A DNA stretch of 64,000 nt from contig OY755171.1 of NCBI GenBank assembly GCA_963576735.1, positions 23,038,182 to 23,102,181 of the forward strand, in the 5' to 3' direction. The notes under the pieces are model-generated. The model was given only the letters and a program-made list of their open reading frames with translations, was not told the DNA's origin and searched no databases. The position numbers were made by a program, and so were the translations under genes. The stretch is from Bedellia somnulentella (lineage: Eukaryota; Arthropoda; Insecta; Lepidoptera; Bedelliidae). This document shows, one piece after another, positions 31,934 through 41,995 of this stretch. Position 1 is the stretch's first letter. Each line of letters opens with the position of its first letter.

Positions 31934-33194
31934 TTAGGCGCCTTCATAGTTAATAGAATTTATATACCTCAATTCTGCATTCTTCCTTGCTGGGCATTCA
32001 GGGTCTCCTGTAGGATGGTTACTCGTTTTTTTTAAAACGCTTGCAGGTGGCACAGGTTGGTTCCTGAGATTTTTTAATACACTCTTTGATAGAGTGTCCA
32101 GTCTCCCCACAATGGCCACAGACCTGATCAGCCTCACGACAAAACTTAGCTGAGTGTCCATATTGCTGACATTTAAAACAACGGGTCACAAGGGTGAAGT
32201 CTCTTATTTTACATGATGTCCAGTTAATGAAAATTCGCTTCTGATTCATGAGACATTTGCGAATTCCTGCGGGGACCTCAATTATGTAGTGGCAATATTT
32301 ACCCTGTTTTTTACCCCCTTTATGGCTAAGTTTTATGGAGCTAAGAAATTTGTCGAATGTTGAGTCTGGATACTTATCGGCCAAATTTTGTTCATACATG
32401 CACTGAAACACTTCTTTCTCCGATAAATTTGTTGGCACTCCAACTACAACTATTCTAGGGCGGCGCTGGTTACTTTCTTCTAAAGTAAGATCGTTTGAGC
32501 AGAGTTTATTTGACGATTTGATCTTTTCAATATCCTGCTGGGACTCGGTGCTGATGATTACTCCTCCATTTTTAGTTTTTCTGAGTCCTCGTACTTGCAA
32601 TTTCATCTCCTCGGGGCAGATAATTTTTTGTACTAGGGACTTGGTCTCATCACTAGATTTTTGTTTGTCTTTGGGAAATATTGTTATGGAGGCTAGATTT
32701 TGGGGTCTTACAAAATCGTTCGGTCCCTTTTTAACCATATCGGCAAAAGAAGTGTTCGTCTTAGTTTGGGACTCCAAAGAATTGCGTATAGATTGTTTAA
32801 GGTCTTGGATTGTTTCAAGGTCACCTTGTTTTTGTTCTAAGACTTCAATTTTCTGATATAAGTTCTGGATTTTAGATTGGGCGAGAAGAAGATGTTGTTT
32901 AGCCGATTGGTAATGAACTGCCATTTGACCAGTACCATTCCCGATTTTCCTACATAAGTTACTAATACAGAGCTTTTGGTCTGAGTTCAGCTTACCTTCG
33001 GTCGATACTTGGCATATTTTTTGTAAGCAGGCCTCAATGGTGTCCATCCAATATTGGATATCAGTAGTTGATACAACGCTGGAGTCCTGATGTTTTGAAG
33101 AAGCCGATGGTGCTTGGTCCATATTGTCTTCAGTGCACTGCGGAGGAGGACTGCGCCGAGTCAGTCCGCTCCGATTAAATGGACTTCCTTCCAT
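31934..33194 (-). pseudogene. LINE ORF1: zinc-knuckle RNA-binding protein, one frameshift
   Basis: The frame from ATG at 33194 runs to a stop at 32019 (391 residues). A coiled-coil-like, Gln/Lys-rich region lies at about 90-150. CCHC knuckles follow at the end: CFKCQQYGHSAKFC and CGHCGETGHSIKEC, then the start of a third (CATC). The rest of the third knuckle and about 30 residues continue in the next frame to 31934. The shift coincides with an eight-base A run (T run on + at 32026-32033), so it may be a sequencing error or a single slippage mutation. The protein would chaperone the element RNA. Confidence 0.85.
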
Positions 33195-33781
33195 AATAAT
33201 CTCTTAGTTAAATACACCAATACACTAATACAACATATTAACACTACAATAGTCTATGCGATTAGTATTTAGGTGATGCAGACATTTAAAAAAGTAATAT
33301 ATAAAATATTAATCTCAATAGTTAACGAGAGCTAAAATGGCACGTGCGTTCTAGTCGCAGGCCATTTACAAATATGAGTATATGAGAGGAATATGAGTGA
33401 GACGCTGCTATGTGCGAGTGAGTCCGCAGTAGTGTGCGCTCTAACATGACTCCCACAGATATAAATCCCTAAAAGGGGAAGCCAGAGCTTAATTATACGG
33501 AATGCCTCAGCCACTTTTGGAAGTAATGTAGGGAAAAGATTGTAACATATAGGTTCTTGGTGATGGGTTTCCGACCCTTTAATCACTTAATAAGCCCAAA
33601 TATTTTTTTAAAGTTGCCTTTTACGAACACAGTGTAGTGGGCACGGGCAGTGGAAGAGTTGTGCTATGCTATGCCGATACTACAGAGTTAATTATTGTAG
33701 CTATTAACTAACAGCGTGGTAAAAAAAAGTATTTTAGGTAATTAACTCCAGTATTGACAAAGAATAAAATAAAAAGAAAAA

Positions 33782-34378
33782 ATGGACAGAACACCGCCAA
33801 CTGTTAGCACGCCGCCGCCGGCAAACAGAACATTAGTATTTTCGGACGGCATGGCCGTAGGTTTTGGCGAAATACTAAATAAGTATCTTAATCAACAGGT
33901 CATTAACCATTGCTATACGGGTGCAAACTTTAATTATATAGTAGAACGAATATTATTAGGCACTTATGACGAATATACAACGATTGTCGTACTGGTCGGC
34001 AATAGTATAGGATTAAATAAGTATTTATTAAATAAAAGTATAAATAAACTTTTGGAAATACAAAAAATATATAAATGTAAATTTATATTTTGTACCTTTC
34101 CATACTTACTTAATATGAAGCAGAATGACAATATTCATATTATGAATAATTTAATATGTCACGTGACATGTTGTCAAAGCGACAATTTGTTTTGTTTGGA
34201 TTTGAATAAGTTTTTACCTTATTCAAATTCTCGACTGGGTACTGTATACATACCCTTAAATCAAAAGCGGAACATTGCTAAATTATTAGCATATAATATA
34301 TCTGACCCCCATATATTTAATATAAGGGGAAACTTACTTCTAGTATGCGATGGTGGAAACCATAATTTAAACTTTTAA
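33782..34378 (+). CDS. LINE ORF1, degenerate SGNH-hydrolase-like
   Basis: 198 residues with no zinc knuckle. Near the N-terminus TLVFSDGMAVGFGEIL sits where esterase-bearing LINE ORF1 proteins have a GDS block; VVLVGNSIGLNKYL resembles the GxND block; the C-terminal part (YIPLNQKRNIAKLLAYNI) resembles the last block, where catalytic Asp and His are expected. The Gly of GDS and the expected Asp/His are not in place, so enzymatic activity is doubtful. Esterase-like ORF1 domains are known from CR1/L2-type LINEs. The call is by pattern only. The stop is eight bases before the ORF2 ATG. Confidence 0.45.
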   Translation: MDRTPPTVSTPPPANRTLVFSDGMAVGFGEILNKYLNQQVINHCYTGANFNYIVERILLGTYDEYTTIVVLVGNSIGLNKYLLNKSINKLLEIQKIYKCKFIFCTFPYLLNMKQNDNIHIMNNLICHVTCCQSDNLFCLDLNKFLPYSNSRLGTVYIPLNQKRNIAKLLAYNISDPHIFNIRGNLLLVCDGGNHNLNF

Positions 34379-34386
34379 GAGTGACA

Positions 34387-37362
34387 ATGGAAGAGCCTCC
34401 TGTCGTCCTTAAGTCGTCACCTAACATCAATATTGTAAACAAGGAAGGAGGTTCTTCTGGCAATATTAATAAAAAGAATACTTTACAAGGAGTCTCCCAG
34501 TTTAAACTTGTATGTCAAAATACTCAGGGGTTTTCTTGTAAAGAATTAGAAATAGAACTGTTTTTGGAAAAATATGAAATAGATTGTTTATGTGTTACTG
34601 AACACTGGCTTAAGAATTGCGAACTCATATTTGGTTTTGAAAACTATTATTTAGCTAGCAACTACTGCCGCAATTCTAAAGCCTGTGGTGGCTCCGCTAT
34701 ATTTTTAAAAAATAATATTAAATCAAAAATTCGTAATGATATTGTAAAGTTAAGCGTTGAGCAAGTCGTGGAATTATCCTGCATAGAGTTAAAAAACTAT
34801 TTCTTAGTATGTGTGTATCGACCCCCTTATAACCAAAATTATGATAAATTCGAAAATGTAATGGAAGATGTATTAAGCAAAGTTTTCAGGAATAAAAAAC
34901 GTATAATTATATGTGGAGACTTCAATGTGGATCTCCTACAAGACAGTTATCTTAAAACACGGTTGATGAGTTTATTCCAATCGTTCAATTTAGAAAATTT
35001 ATTCTTGGAACCGACTAGAATCAAAACATGCTTAGATAATGTATTTACTAATGCAGATTTTTCAAGTAAAAGTGTTATAAATAAACTAAAGTCTGATCAC
35101 AGCGGCCTTTTTGTTAGCTTTCCTCTAGAGATACCAGAACCAAAAATTGTTATTAAAAAAAGGCATATTACTGCTAGTAAAGTAGAAAAATATATAAATA
35201 TAATAAGCTCTAAGTTGCCTACATTTACAATTAATAAAAACTCAGATACTAGCTATGATATCTTTTATAATGTTCTGATAAATGAGTTTAATGAAATTTT
35301 CAATGTAAAAAATTTAACTATTACCAGTAAATTTAAGTTTTGTGAGTGGGCAACACCAAGTATTTATAGATCAAGAGAAAAACTCTTCGATTTATATGAT
35401 CAAAAAGCTTATAGTAATAATAATGAATTGAGTGAATATGTAAAAAAATACTCAAAAATATTTAATAAAGTATGTAAAGAGGCTAAAGCCAGATACCTAA
35501 GCCGACGTATCCGAACATCCGATAATAAAGTTAAAACAGTGTGGAATATTATCAACACCCAAACAGGCCGAGGTAAACCATGTGATCAGGAGTTCTGTGT
35601 TCGATCTGATAAAGGTCTGACTACCTCTAATGAGGAAATCGCTTGTATTTTTGAAAAATATTTTACTGACATACCATCAAAAACAACTGAATATTTAAAC
35701 ACATCGGTCATAAAAGCTCAACACTTGTTACAACAAAATGTTGATAGGTGCGAAACTTTGTTTTGTTTTAAAGATGTCAGCCCTACAGATATCGAAAAAT
35801 GTTTTAAATCATTTAAACTAAAAAGTTCTGAAGACATTTGGGGTATGTCAGTGAAAGTTTGCCATAATTTTATTGTAACTTTGTCTCCATATTTAGCAGA
35901 CATATTTAATGAATGTATAAGAAATAAAATCTTTCCAAATCTCATGAAACATAGTAAAATTGTACCTCTTCTTAAATCCGGAGGAGATAAAATTAGTCCT
36001 GATGGTTATAGACCCATATCAATTCTGCCAGTTTTAAATAAAATTTTCGAAAAACTAATGTTCAATCAAATGCTTTTGCATTTCGCTTCAAACAAATTGT
36101 TTCATCCAAAACAATTTGGCTTTACGAAGGGCCGCTCTACCACCGATGCAGGCGTTGCCTTAATGAAACACATTTTTGATTCGTGGGAACGCAAAAATGA
36201 TGCTATTGGTTTGTTTTGCGATCTTACGAAGGCATTTGATTGTGCAGATCATGAAATCCTTTTTATTAAATTAGAACATTATGGCATACAAGGTGACGCA
36301 CTTAAATTAATAAAGTCTTACTTTTCGGATCGGATACAGAAAGTGCAAATCAATAATGCAATATCACCTGGAACTCATGTAAAAATGGGTGTTCCGCAGG
36401 GTTCTATTTTGGGCCCATTTTTATTTTTAGTTTATATTAATGATTTGCCGTTTATGGTCGAGAAAATGTCCGAGATAGTGTTATTTGCTGATGATACTTC
36501 TTTAGTATTTGACGTTGAAAGAAATAATCAGAATATTGACGAGGTGAATAACACGGTTTCACAGATTCAAACATGGTTTGCTTCCAATAATCTTGTACTG
36601 AATGGTAAAAAAACCAAATGCATTAAATTTGTATTACCTAATGTTAGGTGCGTTGATAACGAAATAATTTTAAATAATGAAAAGTTAGTATTTTCGGATG
36701 ACACAGTTTTCTTAGGGATAACTCTGGACTCCAAGCTCCAATGGGGACCCCACATTAGCTCACTAGCTGGCAGGCTAAGTAGTGCTGCATATGCCGTTAG
36801 GAAAATAAGACATTTGACAGATGTACAGACAGCTCGATTAGTTTATTACAGCTATTTTCATAGTGTAATGTCTTACGGTATTTTACTCTGGGGCAGAGCA
36901 GCTGATGTTGGTTCCATATTTATTCTCCAAAAGAGAGCAATAAGAGCTATATACAATTTGAGATCCCGAGATTCCCTGAGGGAATTGTTTAAAACAATAA
37001 ATATAATGACACTGCCATGTCAATATATTTATGAAAATATTATGTATGTAAGAAAGAATCAGGCCTCTTTTGTGAAAAATTGTGACAGACATATTCGAAA
37101 CCTGAGAGACAACAATAAAATATCAGTACCAAAATACAGATTGTCAAAAGTAAATACATCTTTCATGGGGTTATGCGTAAAAATGTATAATAAAATACCT
37201 GAGGACATTTTAAATTTAACAGAAACAAAATTCAAAGCAGCAGTTAAAAGAAATCTTAGTTCGAAAGCCTATTACAATGTCAATGATTACATTAATGATG
37301 AAGTGGCTTGGTGTCATCAGGGCTCTGTGCAGGATGTTTCCGGGCTAACACCAAAATTGTAA
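34387..37362 (+). CDS. LINE ORF2: AP-endonuclease and reverse transcriptase
   Basis: About 991 residues, uninterrupted. ATG at 34387 is preferred over an in-frame GTG at 34381. Endonuclease: LVCQNTQGF, LCVTEHWL, IICGDFNVD, CLDNVFTN and KSDHSGLFVSF. RT: DGYRPISILP, LFCDLTKAFDCAD, GVPQGSILGPFLF and IVLFADDTSLVF (FADD instead of YADD). The C-terminal region has the usual SYGILLWG block. The C-terminus lacks zinc fingers that I can see. The L2/CR1-like affiliation is suggested by the FADDTSLVF form. Confidence 0.92.
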   Translation: MEEPPVVLKSSPNINIVNKEGGSSGNINKKNTLQGVSQFKLVCQNTQGFSCKELEIELFLEKYEIDCLCVTEHWLKNCELIFGFENYYLASNYCRNSKACGGSAIFLKNNIKSKIRNDIVKLSVEQVVELSCIELKNYFLVCVYRPPYNQNYDKFENVMEDVLSKVFRNKKRIIICGDFNVDLLQDSYLKTRLMSLFQSFNLENLFLEPTRIKTCLDNVFTNADFSSKSVINKLKSDHSGLFVSFPLEIPEPKIVIKKRHITASKVEKYINIISSKLPTFTINKNSDTSYDIFYNVLINEFNEIFNVKNLTITSKFKFCEWATPSIYRSREKLFDLYDQKAYSNNNELSEYVKKYSKIFNKVCKEAKARYLSRRIRTSDNKVKTVWNIINTQTGRGKPCDQEFCVRSDKGLTTSNEEIACIFEKYFTDIPSKTTEYLNTSVIKAQHLLQQNVDRCETLFCFKDVSPTDIEKCFKSFKLKSSEDIWGMSVKVCHNFIVTLSPYLADIFNECIRNKIFPNLMKHSKIVPLLKSGGDKISPDGYRPISILPVLNKIFEKLMFNQMLLHFASNKLFHPKQFGFTKGRSTTDAGVALMKHIFDSWERKNDAIGLFCDLTKAFDCADHEILFIKLEHYGIQGDALKLIKSYFSDRIQKVQINNAISPGTHVKMGVPQGSILGPFLFLVYINDLPFMVEKMSEIVLFADDTSLVFDVERNNQNIDEVNNTVSQIQTWFASNNLVLNGKKTKCIKFVLPNVRCVDNEIILNNEKLVFSDDTVFLGITLDSKLQWGPHISSLAGRLSSAAYAVRKIRHLTDVQTARLVYYSYFHSVMSYGILLWGRAADVGSIFILQKRAIRAIYNLRSRDSLRELFKTINIMTLPCQYIYENIMYVRKNQASFVKNCDRHIRNLRDNNKISVPKYRLSKVNTSFMGLCVKMYNKIPEDILNLTETKFKAAVKRNLSSKAYYNVNDYINDEVAWCHQGSVQDVSGLTPKL

Positions 37363-37540
37363 TGGACGTTAAAAAAAGATGTGTGTTGACGAGTTTCTTA
37401 CGGGTTCTTCTCTCAACAAAACACCTTCCGAATCCGAAGTAAACTTAGTATTAAGTTAAAATTTGACGTTCAAAAAACAAAGATTTATCTTTTTATTTTG
37501 AAATAAATGATTATTTTATTTTTTATTATTTATTAACATA

Positions 37541-38080
37541 TTTACATATTATTAATCAAAGTCTCAAGGATAAAAAATTGCATGAATAAGATATAGCAAT
37601 CTCTCGAAATAAAACGTTCCAAGAAGCGTTCTAAAATATAACTTATACGAACGTTTATTGAAAATATGAGTGTCCAACAAACTGTAACAAAAAATATCGT
37701 AAAAACTATTTAAGATCGTCGGAAAAATACCATCCGATGCCCTTCAATAAATTATCAGCCTTTTCGGAGAAGGGCAGCGGACAATGCCTTTATTTCATTC
37801 GAAAATGGTTGGAAATGTCCACTGTTTCATTCTCAACTTTAGCGAACACAAAATTGAGGGTATTTCTGAAATTAAGTAACATGTGCGTGTGGAGTGAAAG
37901 CGGCGGCGGCGCGGGGCGGGGGGCAGCGGGGGCGCGGGGCGGGAAGCGGCGCCTGCTAATATCGTTACATGATTTATTCAATAAGGACGGAAGACATTTG
38001 TCTTCAATTGACCGCACTTACTTACTGTGTGGGTCTGATCGGCAGACACTTACGTTGTTGTCAATGGTTGTGTCAAATTT
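37541..38080. other. Spacer with a G-rich island
   Basis: 37901-37945 is a G-rich island (gcggcggcgcggggcggg and following). Open frames across it show no domain. Confidence 0.4.
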
Positions 38081-38764
38081 ATCCCACCAAAAACATTAAA
38101 TGTAAAAAAATGCCAAGTCTCTCGATGCAGTCTTTCCATCGTAAAAAGTTTTGAGATCTCATAGAAGCCAAGTCCTATTCAAAATATTTCGTAGTTATAA
38201 ATCAACATTTAGTAATTGTATCAATAGTTTTCTTTATATTATAATTATAGTGACTTGGCAATGAGCACAAGAAGAATAAAATAAAACGGCATATTTGGAA
38301 GAGTTGAAAGTTACATATCACAAAATTAATTTTCTTTTGGTTTATCCGTGTCGTCCCACCCAACCGAATTTCGGCAACGGCAGTCAGTCTTAGTGCACTC
38401 TCGATTCATTTACTTTCATAAAGCGATGGCCCGTAAGTCGTAAGGTATTCTTAATTATTGTATTGGAGCATGTAGTCGGTAGTGACCATCATGATTCACA
38501 CATAACAAATAATCTGATCACTGGTCTCGTCAGTAACATTTGCATATAGTTCCAGGCAGCAAGCAGCTTTTAATTTGTGCTCATTGCCAAGTCACTATAA
38601 TTATAATATAAAGAAAACTATTGATACAATTACTAAATGTTGATTTATAACTACGAAATATTTTGAATAGGACTTGGCTTCTATGAGATCTCAAAACTTT
38701 TTACGATGGAAAGACTGCATCGAGAGACTTGGCATTTTTTTACATTTAATGTTTTTGGTGGGAT
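38081..38764. repeat. 190 bp perfect inverted repeat with 304 bp interior
   Basis: Arms 38081-38270 and 38575-38764 are exact reverse complements as far as I can check by eye (outer end atcccaccaaaaacattaaa, inner end atgagcacaa). The interior has no ORF. The right arm starts five bases past the stop codon of the helicase remnant on the minus strand, so the arm is probably the 3' terminal region of that element and the left arm an inverted second copy. Confidence 0.85.
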
Positions 38765-38769
38765 CTCAT

Positions 38770-39172
38770 TTATTTTTTGTAAGTGTATTTCTTTCTTTTA
38801 CTTTTAGGTGACCTCACAATTTCTTGAACGTCAGCTACTGCTTTGCTTAGAACCCATTCTCCATCTCTATCTCTTTTGTTTCTTCTCTGAGGCTTCGTTA
38901 CTTCTAAGGTAGACAAGTCTGGGCGATATATACTTCGGAGTCGATTATATTCAGCTATTGCTGTCTCCTGAGCTTTGATACTACTAAAATTCACATTTAT
39001 TAAATGTAATCCACCCAAACTAGTCACTCTTGAAAGGGCTCTTGTTTGACGACTGAAAACTCCCATACATGCTGTATGACAACGAATGAAATAAACACGA
39101 CCCATCTCCAGGAATAGAGATGACTCTGTGTGGACAAAGGTCGCCATTTATGTACAATATTTCACGTTCCAT
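38770..39172 (-). pseudogene. OTU protease / PIF1-helicase remnant of a large transposon
   Basis: The minus strand starts with ATG at about 39172 and reads an OTU cysteine-protease N-terminal block, SIPGDGSCLFHSLSYSMYG, with the catalytic Asp-Gly-x-Cys. Near 39090 it passes, with a change of frame, into TRALSRVTSLGGLHLINVNF and AIAEYNRLR, the C-terminal signature of PIF1-type helicases, and ends in a basic tail at 38770. A full OTU-helicase protein would be several times longer, so everything between is deleted. OTU and PIF1 domains occur together in Helitron-type elements; which element this was is inference. Confidence 0.62.
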
Positions 39173-39425
39173 TACACTATTTACAATTACTTCTATAACA
39201 ATAAGGCTTAAACTTATATATATATATATATGCAAACTAAACAGAACTAAACTTACTAACAAATAACTAACTAAATAAATATATATCTACTAACTTACAA
39301 ACTATAACTAAACTAAATAAGACGTAAAGTTCTCCGAATATCAATTATCACTACAATATTTTTTAGTTTCGAAATAGGTTATCATAGACAGATGAAAATT
39401 ATCGAATTATTTTGAAGTACTACTA

Positions 39426-39674
39426 AGGGCCGGCGCTCACTGCCAGCATGGCATGGCAAAGGATTTCGGTAAAGATACAGCATTTTTAGTCTTATTGCCA
39501 TGCATATAGAATTCATTTTGACACAACGATGCCGAGGGAGGCTGCGGTAGGACAGAACGTCGGCATCGTTGTGTCAAAATGAAGTAAAATGAATTCTATA
39601 CTCATGGTAATAAGATTAAAAATGCTATATCTGTACCGAAATCCTTTGCCATGCCGGCAGTCAGCGCTGGCCCT
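39426..39674. mobile_element. 249 bp MITE with long terminal inverted repeats
   Basis: Arms of roughly 100-110 bases (left AGGGCCGGCGCTCACTGCC, right its near reverse complement ending GGCCCT) meet around a short centre, with a few mismatches and a 9 base insertion in the right arm. A TA dinucleotide flanks both ends (39424-39425, 39675-39676), fitting Tc1/mariner-type insertion. Non-coding. Confidence 0.72.
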
Positions 39675-41016
39675 TACACTGCGCTTTGTAACGAAACCAT
39701 AGCGCGATTCAGACAGGTACAACGCCATCTATCGAGCGCGCATACAATATTTATCGCAATACAATGGAGTTTTAGCTTTATTAATTTAATGAACTTTATG
39801 TATTAATTTGTATTAATGATAGTCTATGTATTACATTTATATTATTCTTTTCTATTCTATGTATGTATTCATCCAATTGAATAGGTACTTGAACAACGAA
39901 CAAAGTTAACAATGCAGTCAAAATCCATACATAATGTTCTTGCCAAACCGCAAATATAAAATTGTTTTCTAAGGCATATAATTTTTTAATGTTTTTATAA
40001 TTTTTCCTTTATATGTGGCTAATGACCTATCTTGGTGCAAAATTTGAAGTTTCTAAGTCTGCTAGAAGTACCTTAGATTTTTGATGATCTGTCAGTGAGT
40101 CAGTGAGTGACAAAATGGTGTAACTTTGATCGACCGTAACTCCTAAACTATTTATTCATTTGGCGTGTAATTTCGAACTTAAGCTTGTTCTCATGCCTAC
40201 TATTATTCACCGAAAACCTAAACTCCTAGCTTTGTCCACGTCGAAGATAAAGGGGGGGCGAAACAGCCGCGAACCGCTTCGAGAAAAGATGGTACGGCCG
40301 TGCCCGTTTTGCTTGAGACTTGGCAGGGGCACTGCCGTGCCCCCAGATTTGTAGTAAAACATGGTAAATGGATCTGTGAAAGTTTTTTTGACACGGGTTA
40401 AAACTATCCCTTTGTACGTCTTTCATAATGCATTTTTAATGTCAACAAAAGGTTTTTGATATTGTTGTTGATGATGATTTATTATCCCCTGATCCCTTAG
40501 CAACTTTGTACCACCCTTTGGGAGTAGACAATATTGTGAATTTGTCTATTTTTTTTAAATAAGTTTACGCACAAAAAAAAACTTTGTGTACGCGCTAGTA
40601 CAGTATAGTTTCCCATAGACTTAACACAGGAAATTTTTCATGCTGCTTCTTCTTAGAGTTCATGTCCAATTTCAATTGTTTCTTTCAAAGACATCTTTCG
40701 CGACAAAGAGGAGTCAGGTAAAATCCGTTTATTTACAGATAAGCGGTAAATATGAATAAATTAAGTTTAAAATTAGTCTAGAATAACCACTCAAGAAGGT
40801 TTGCAACATAGTCGAGATCAACATTATAAATGAAAAAAAATATGAAAACGATGTTTTTTTTCTAATAATAAATAATTTTGCTGAGTTGATTGGGGAAAGA
40901 AACCATAGTCCGCTCAAAAACCTTTGTCCAAGTTCGACAGTTAAGCTAAAGGCAGCCTTATGTGTATAAAAAACACTGATGCCTCGTAATATAATGATGA
41001 ATTTTTTGTACGAGAT
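39675..41016. other. AT-rich spacer
   Basis: 40080-40340 looks like an older repeat (block gtgacaaaatggtgtaactt, then agggggggcgaaacagccgc) but has no second copy here. No gene supported. Confidence 0.35.
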
Positions 41017-41256
41017 GCCGTGTAGTGCCGGCTTAGAATGTCGCTACCCCTTTCTACCCACGGGTGTCGTAAGAGGCGACTAAGGGTATTGGGGCTTTTT
41101 ATTGGATTTTTGGGCAATGCGGTTGGAGACGCATCACCAAAAACATTTATTTTTACCATTTTTTCCCCACTCAACTTCCAAAAGTGGCTGAGGAATTTAT
41201 AATTCCTTAGCTCTGGTTACTCCTTCTAGGGAAATATAGAAACATACGTATGTATG
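41017..41256 (+). repeat. REP-1, full length
   Basis: Head gccgtgtagtgccggcttag; tail degraded to aaacatacgtatgtatg. A good reference for the uninterrupted order of blocks. Confidence 0.85.
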
Positions 41257-41452
41257 AGATATATTTCTAATTTAATGCTTATTCAACCTTTTTTATTAAA
41301 CATAACATTATAATTATCATTATTTTACCTTCTAATAGACATATCAATTAAACAATTAAAAGTCCCTTAAATCTAAACTTTAACTAATAATAAATTGCCA
41401 CATCACTTAAAATTAAAGACAATTGTTTGTAATAAAAACCCAAAATTCAAAC

Positions 41453-41704
41453 TTACATACATACATAAATATACTCACGGCTGTAAACCCTAGAAGGGGT
41501 AGCCAGTGCTAACGAATTAGAAATCCCTCAGCAACTTTTGGAAAGTTGAGTGGGGAAAAGACGGTATAATAAAGGTTGTTGGTGATGGGTCTACAACCGC
41601 ATCGCCCAACAATCCCTTAAAGGCCCCAATACCGTTAGTCGCCTCTTGCGTACACCCACCGGAAGAAATGAGGTAGTGCTATTCTTAGAAGACACTACAC
41701 AGCA
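41453..41704 (-). repeat. REP-1, full length
   Basis: Reverse copy with (catacata)n at 41453-41468; it faces the previous copy, 200 bases away. Confidence 0.82.
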
Positions 41705-41717
41705 GCTCAAACTCAAA

Positions 41718-41930
41718 CTTCACGCTGTGTATTCTCGAAGGGCTTGGCAGAGGTACTAATACTTCTGCATGTCACGTGACATTGTCACCTGGAGTTCAGA
41801 GTACCCACATTTTCCTTTGACAATTTACTCACGCGTGATAGGGGGCAGGCCTATTGCCGTTTTGTATGACTACACTGTCACATGACCTAGTACAACTTAG
41901 TCACGATGTTTTCCACCTCACATTTGACTT
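41718..41930 (-). repeat. tRNA-headed SINE, body and tail, reverse
   Basis: Tail block (ggcttggcagaggtactaat) and body (gtgatagggggcaggcctat, cacatgacctagtacaactt); the tRNA head is missing. Confidence 0.65.
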
Positions 41931-41937
41931 ATACATA

Positions 41938-41995
41938 CATACATACATATTCTCACGCCGTTAGTTCCCATTGGGGTAGGCAGAGACTATCGACT
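41938..41995 (-). repeat. RTE LINE 3' end fragment
   Basis: Its complement reads gtctctgcctaccccaatgg ... ggcgtgagaatatgtatg, the same 3' end as the RTE copy at 22995. Confidence 0.6.

Larger units (their letters stand above)
28613..33386 (-). mobile_element. Near-intact CR1-like LINE
   Basis: A 4.77 kb element on the minus strand with ORF1 (33194 to 31934, one frameshift), ORF2 (31823 to 28893, intact, 976 codons), a ~280 base 3' region and a (TAATA)n/(ATT)n tail at 28613-28655. A 7 bp target duplication, aggaata, lies at 28606-28612 and 33387-33393. A 5'-truncated relative of its 3' end is at 44837-44935. The intact ORF2 makes it one of the most recent insertions in the window. Confidence 0.88.
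28505..33457 (-). repeat. Solo LTR of the miniature element, split by a LINE
   Basis: Pieces 28505-28612 and 33387-33457 together match the reverse complement of the 172 bp LTR at 8318-8489. The left piece starts TGTGGAAACAGC and the right piece ends TCCCACA. No second LTR or interior is present, so LTR-LTR recombination left a solo copy before the LINE arrived. Confidence 0.85.
28482..33686 (-). repeat. REP-1 split by a solo LTR plus LINE
   Basis: The tail end (28482-28504) and the remainder (33458-33686) belong to one reverse REP-1 copy. The flanking 4 bp gata (28501-28504 and 33458-33461) is the target duplication of the LTR. Confidence 0.8.
33695..37540 (+). mobile_element. Near-intact two-ORF LINE with SGNH-like ORF1
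   Basis: A short AT-rich leader, ORF1 at 33782-34378, ORF2 at 34387-37362, then a ~175 base 3' region containing gacgagtttcttacgggttc and an A/T-rich end. It begins a few bases after the REP-1 head at 33686. Boundaries are approximate since I could not find a clean target duplication. Both ORFs are open, so this copy could still be active. Confidence 0.8.

Noticed and set aside
33332..33586. An 84 residue minus-strand ORF with SHVRAHTTADSLAHSS
   Set aside because: It runs across REP-1, the LTR and the LINE 5' end. The same peptide comes from the LTR at 8318.
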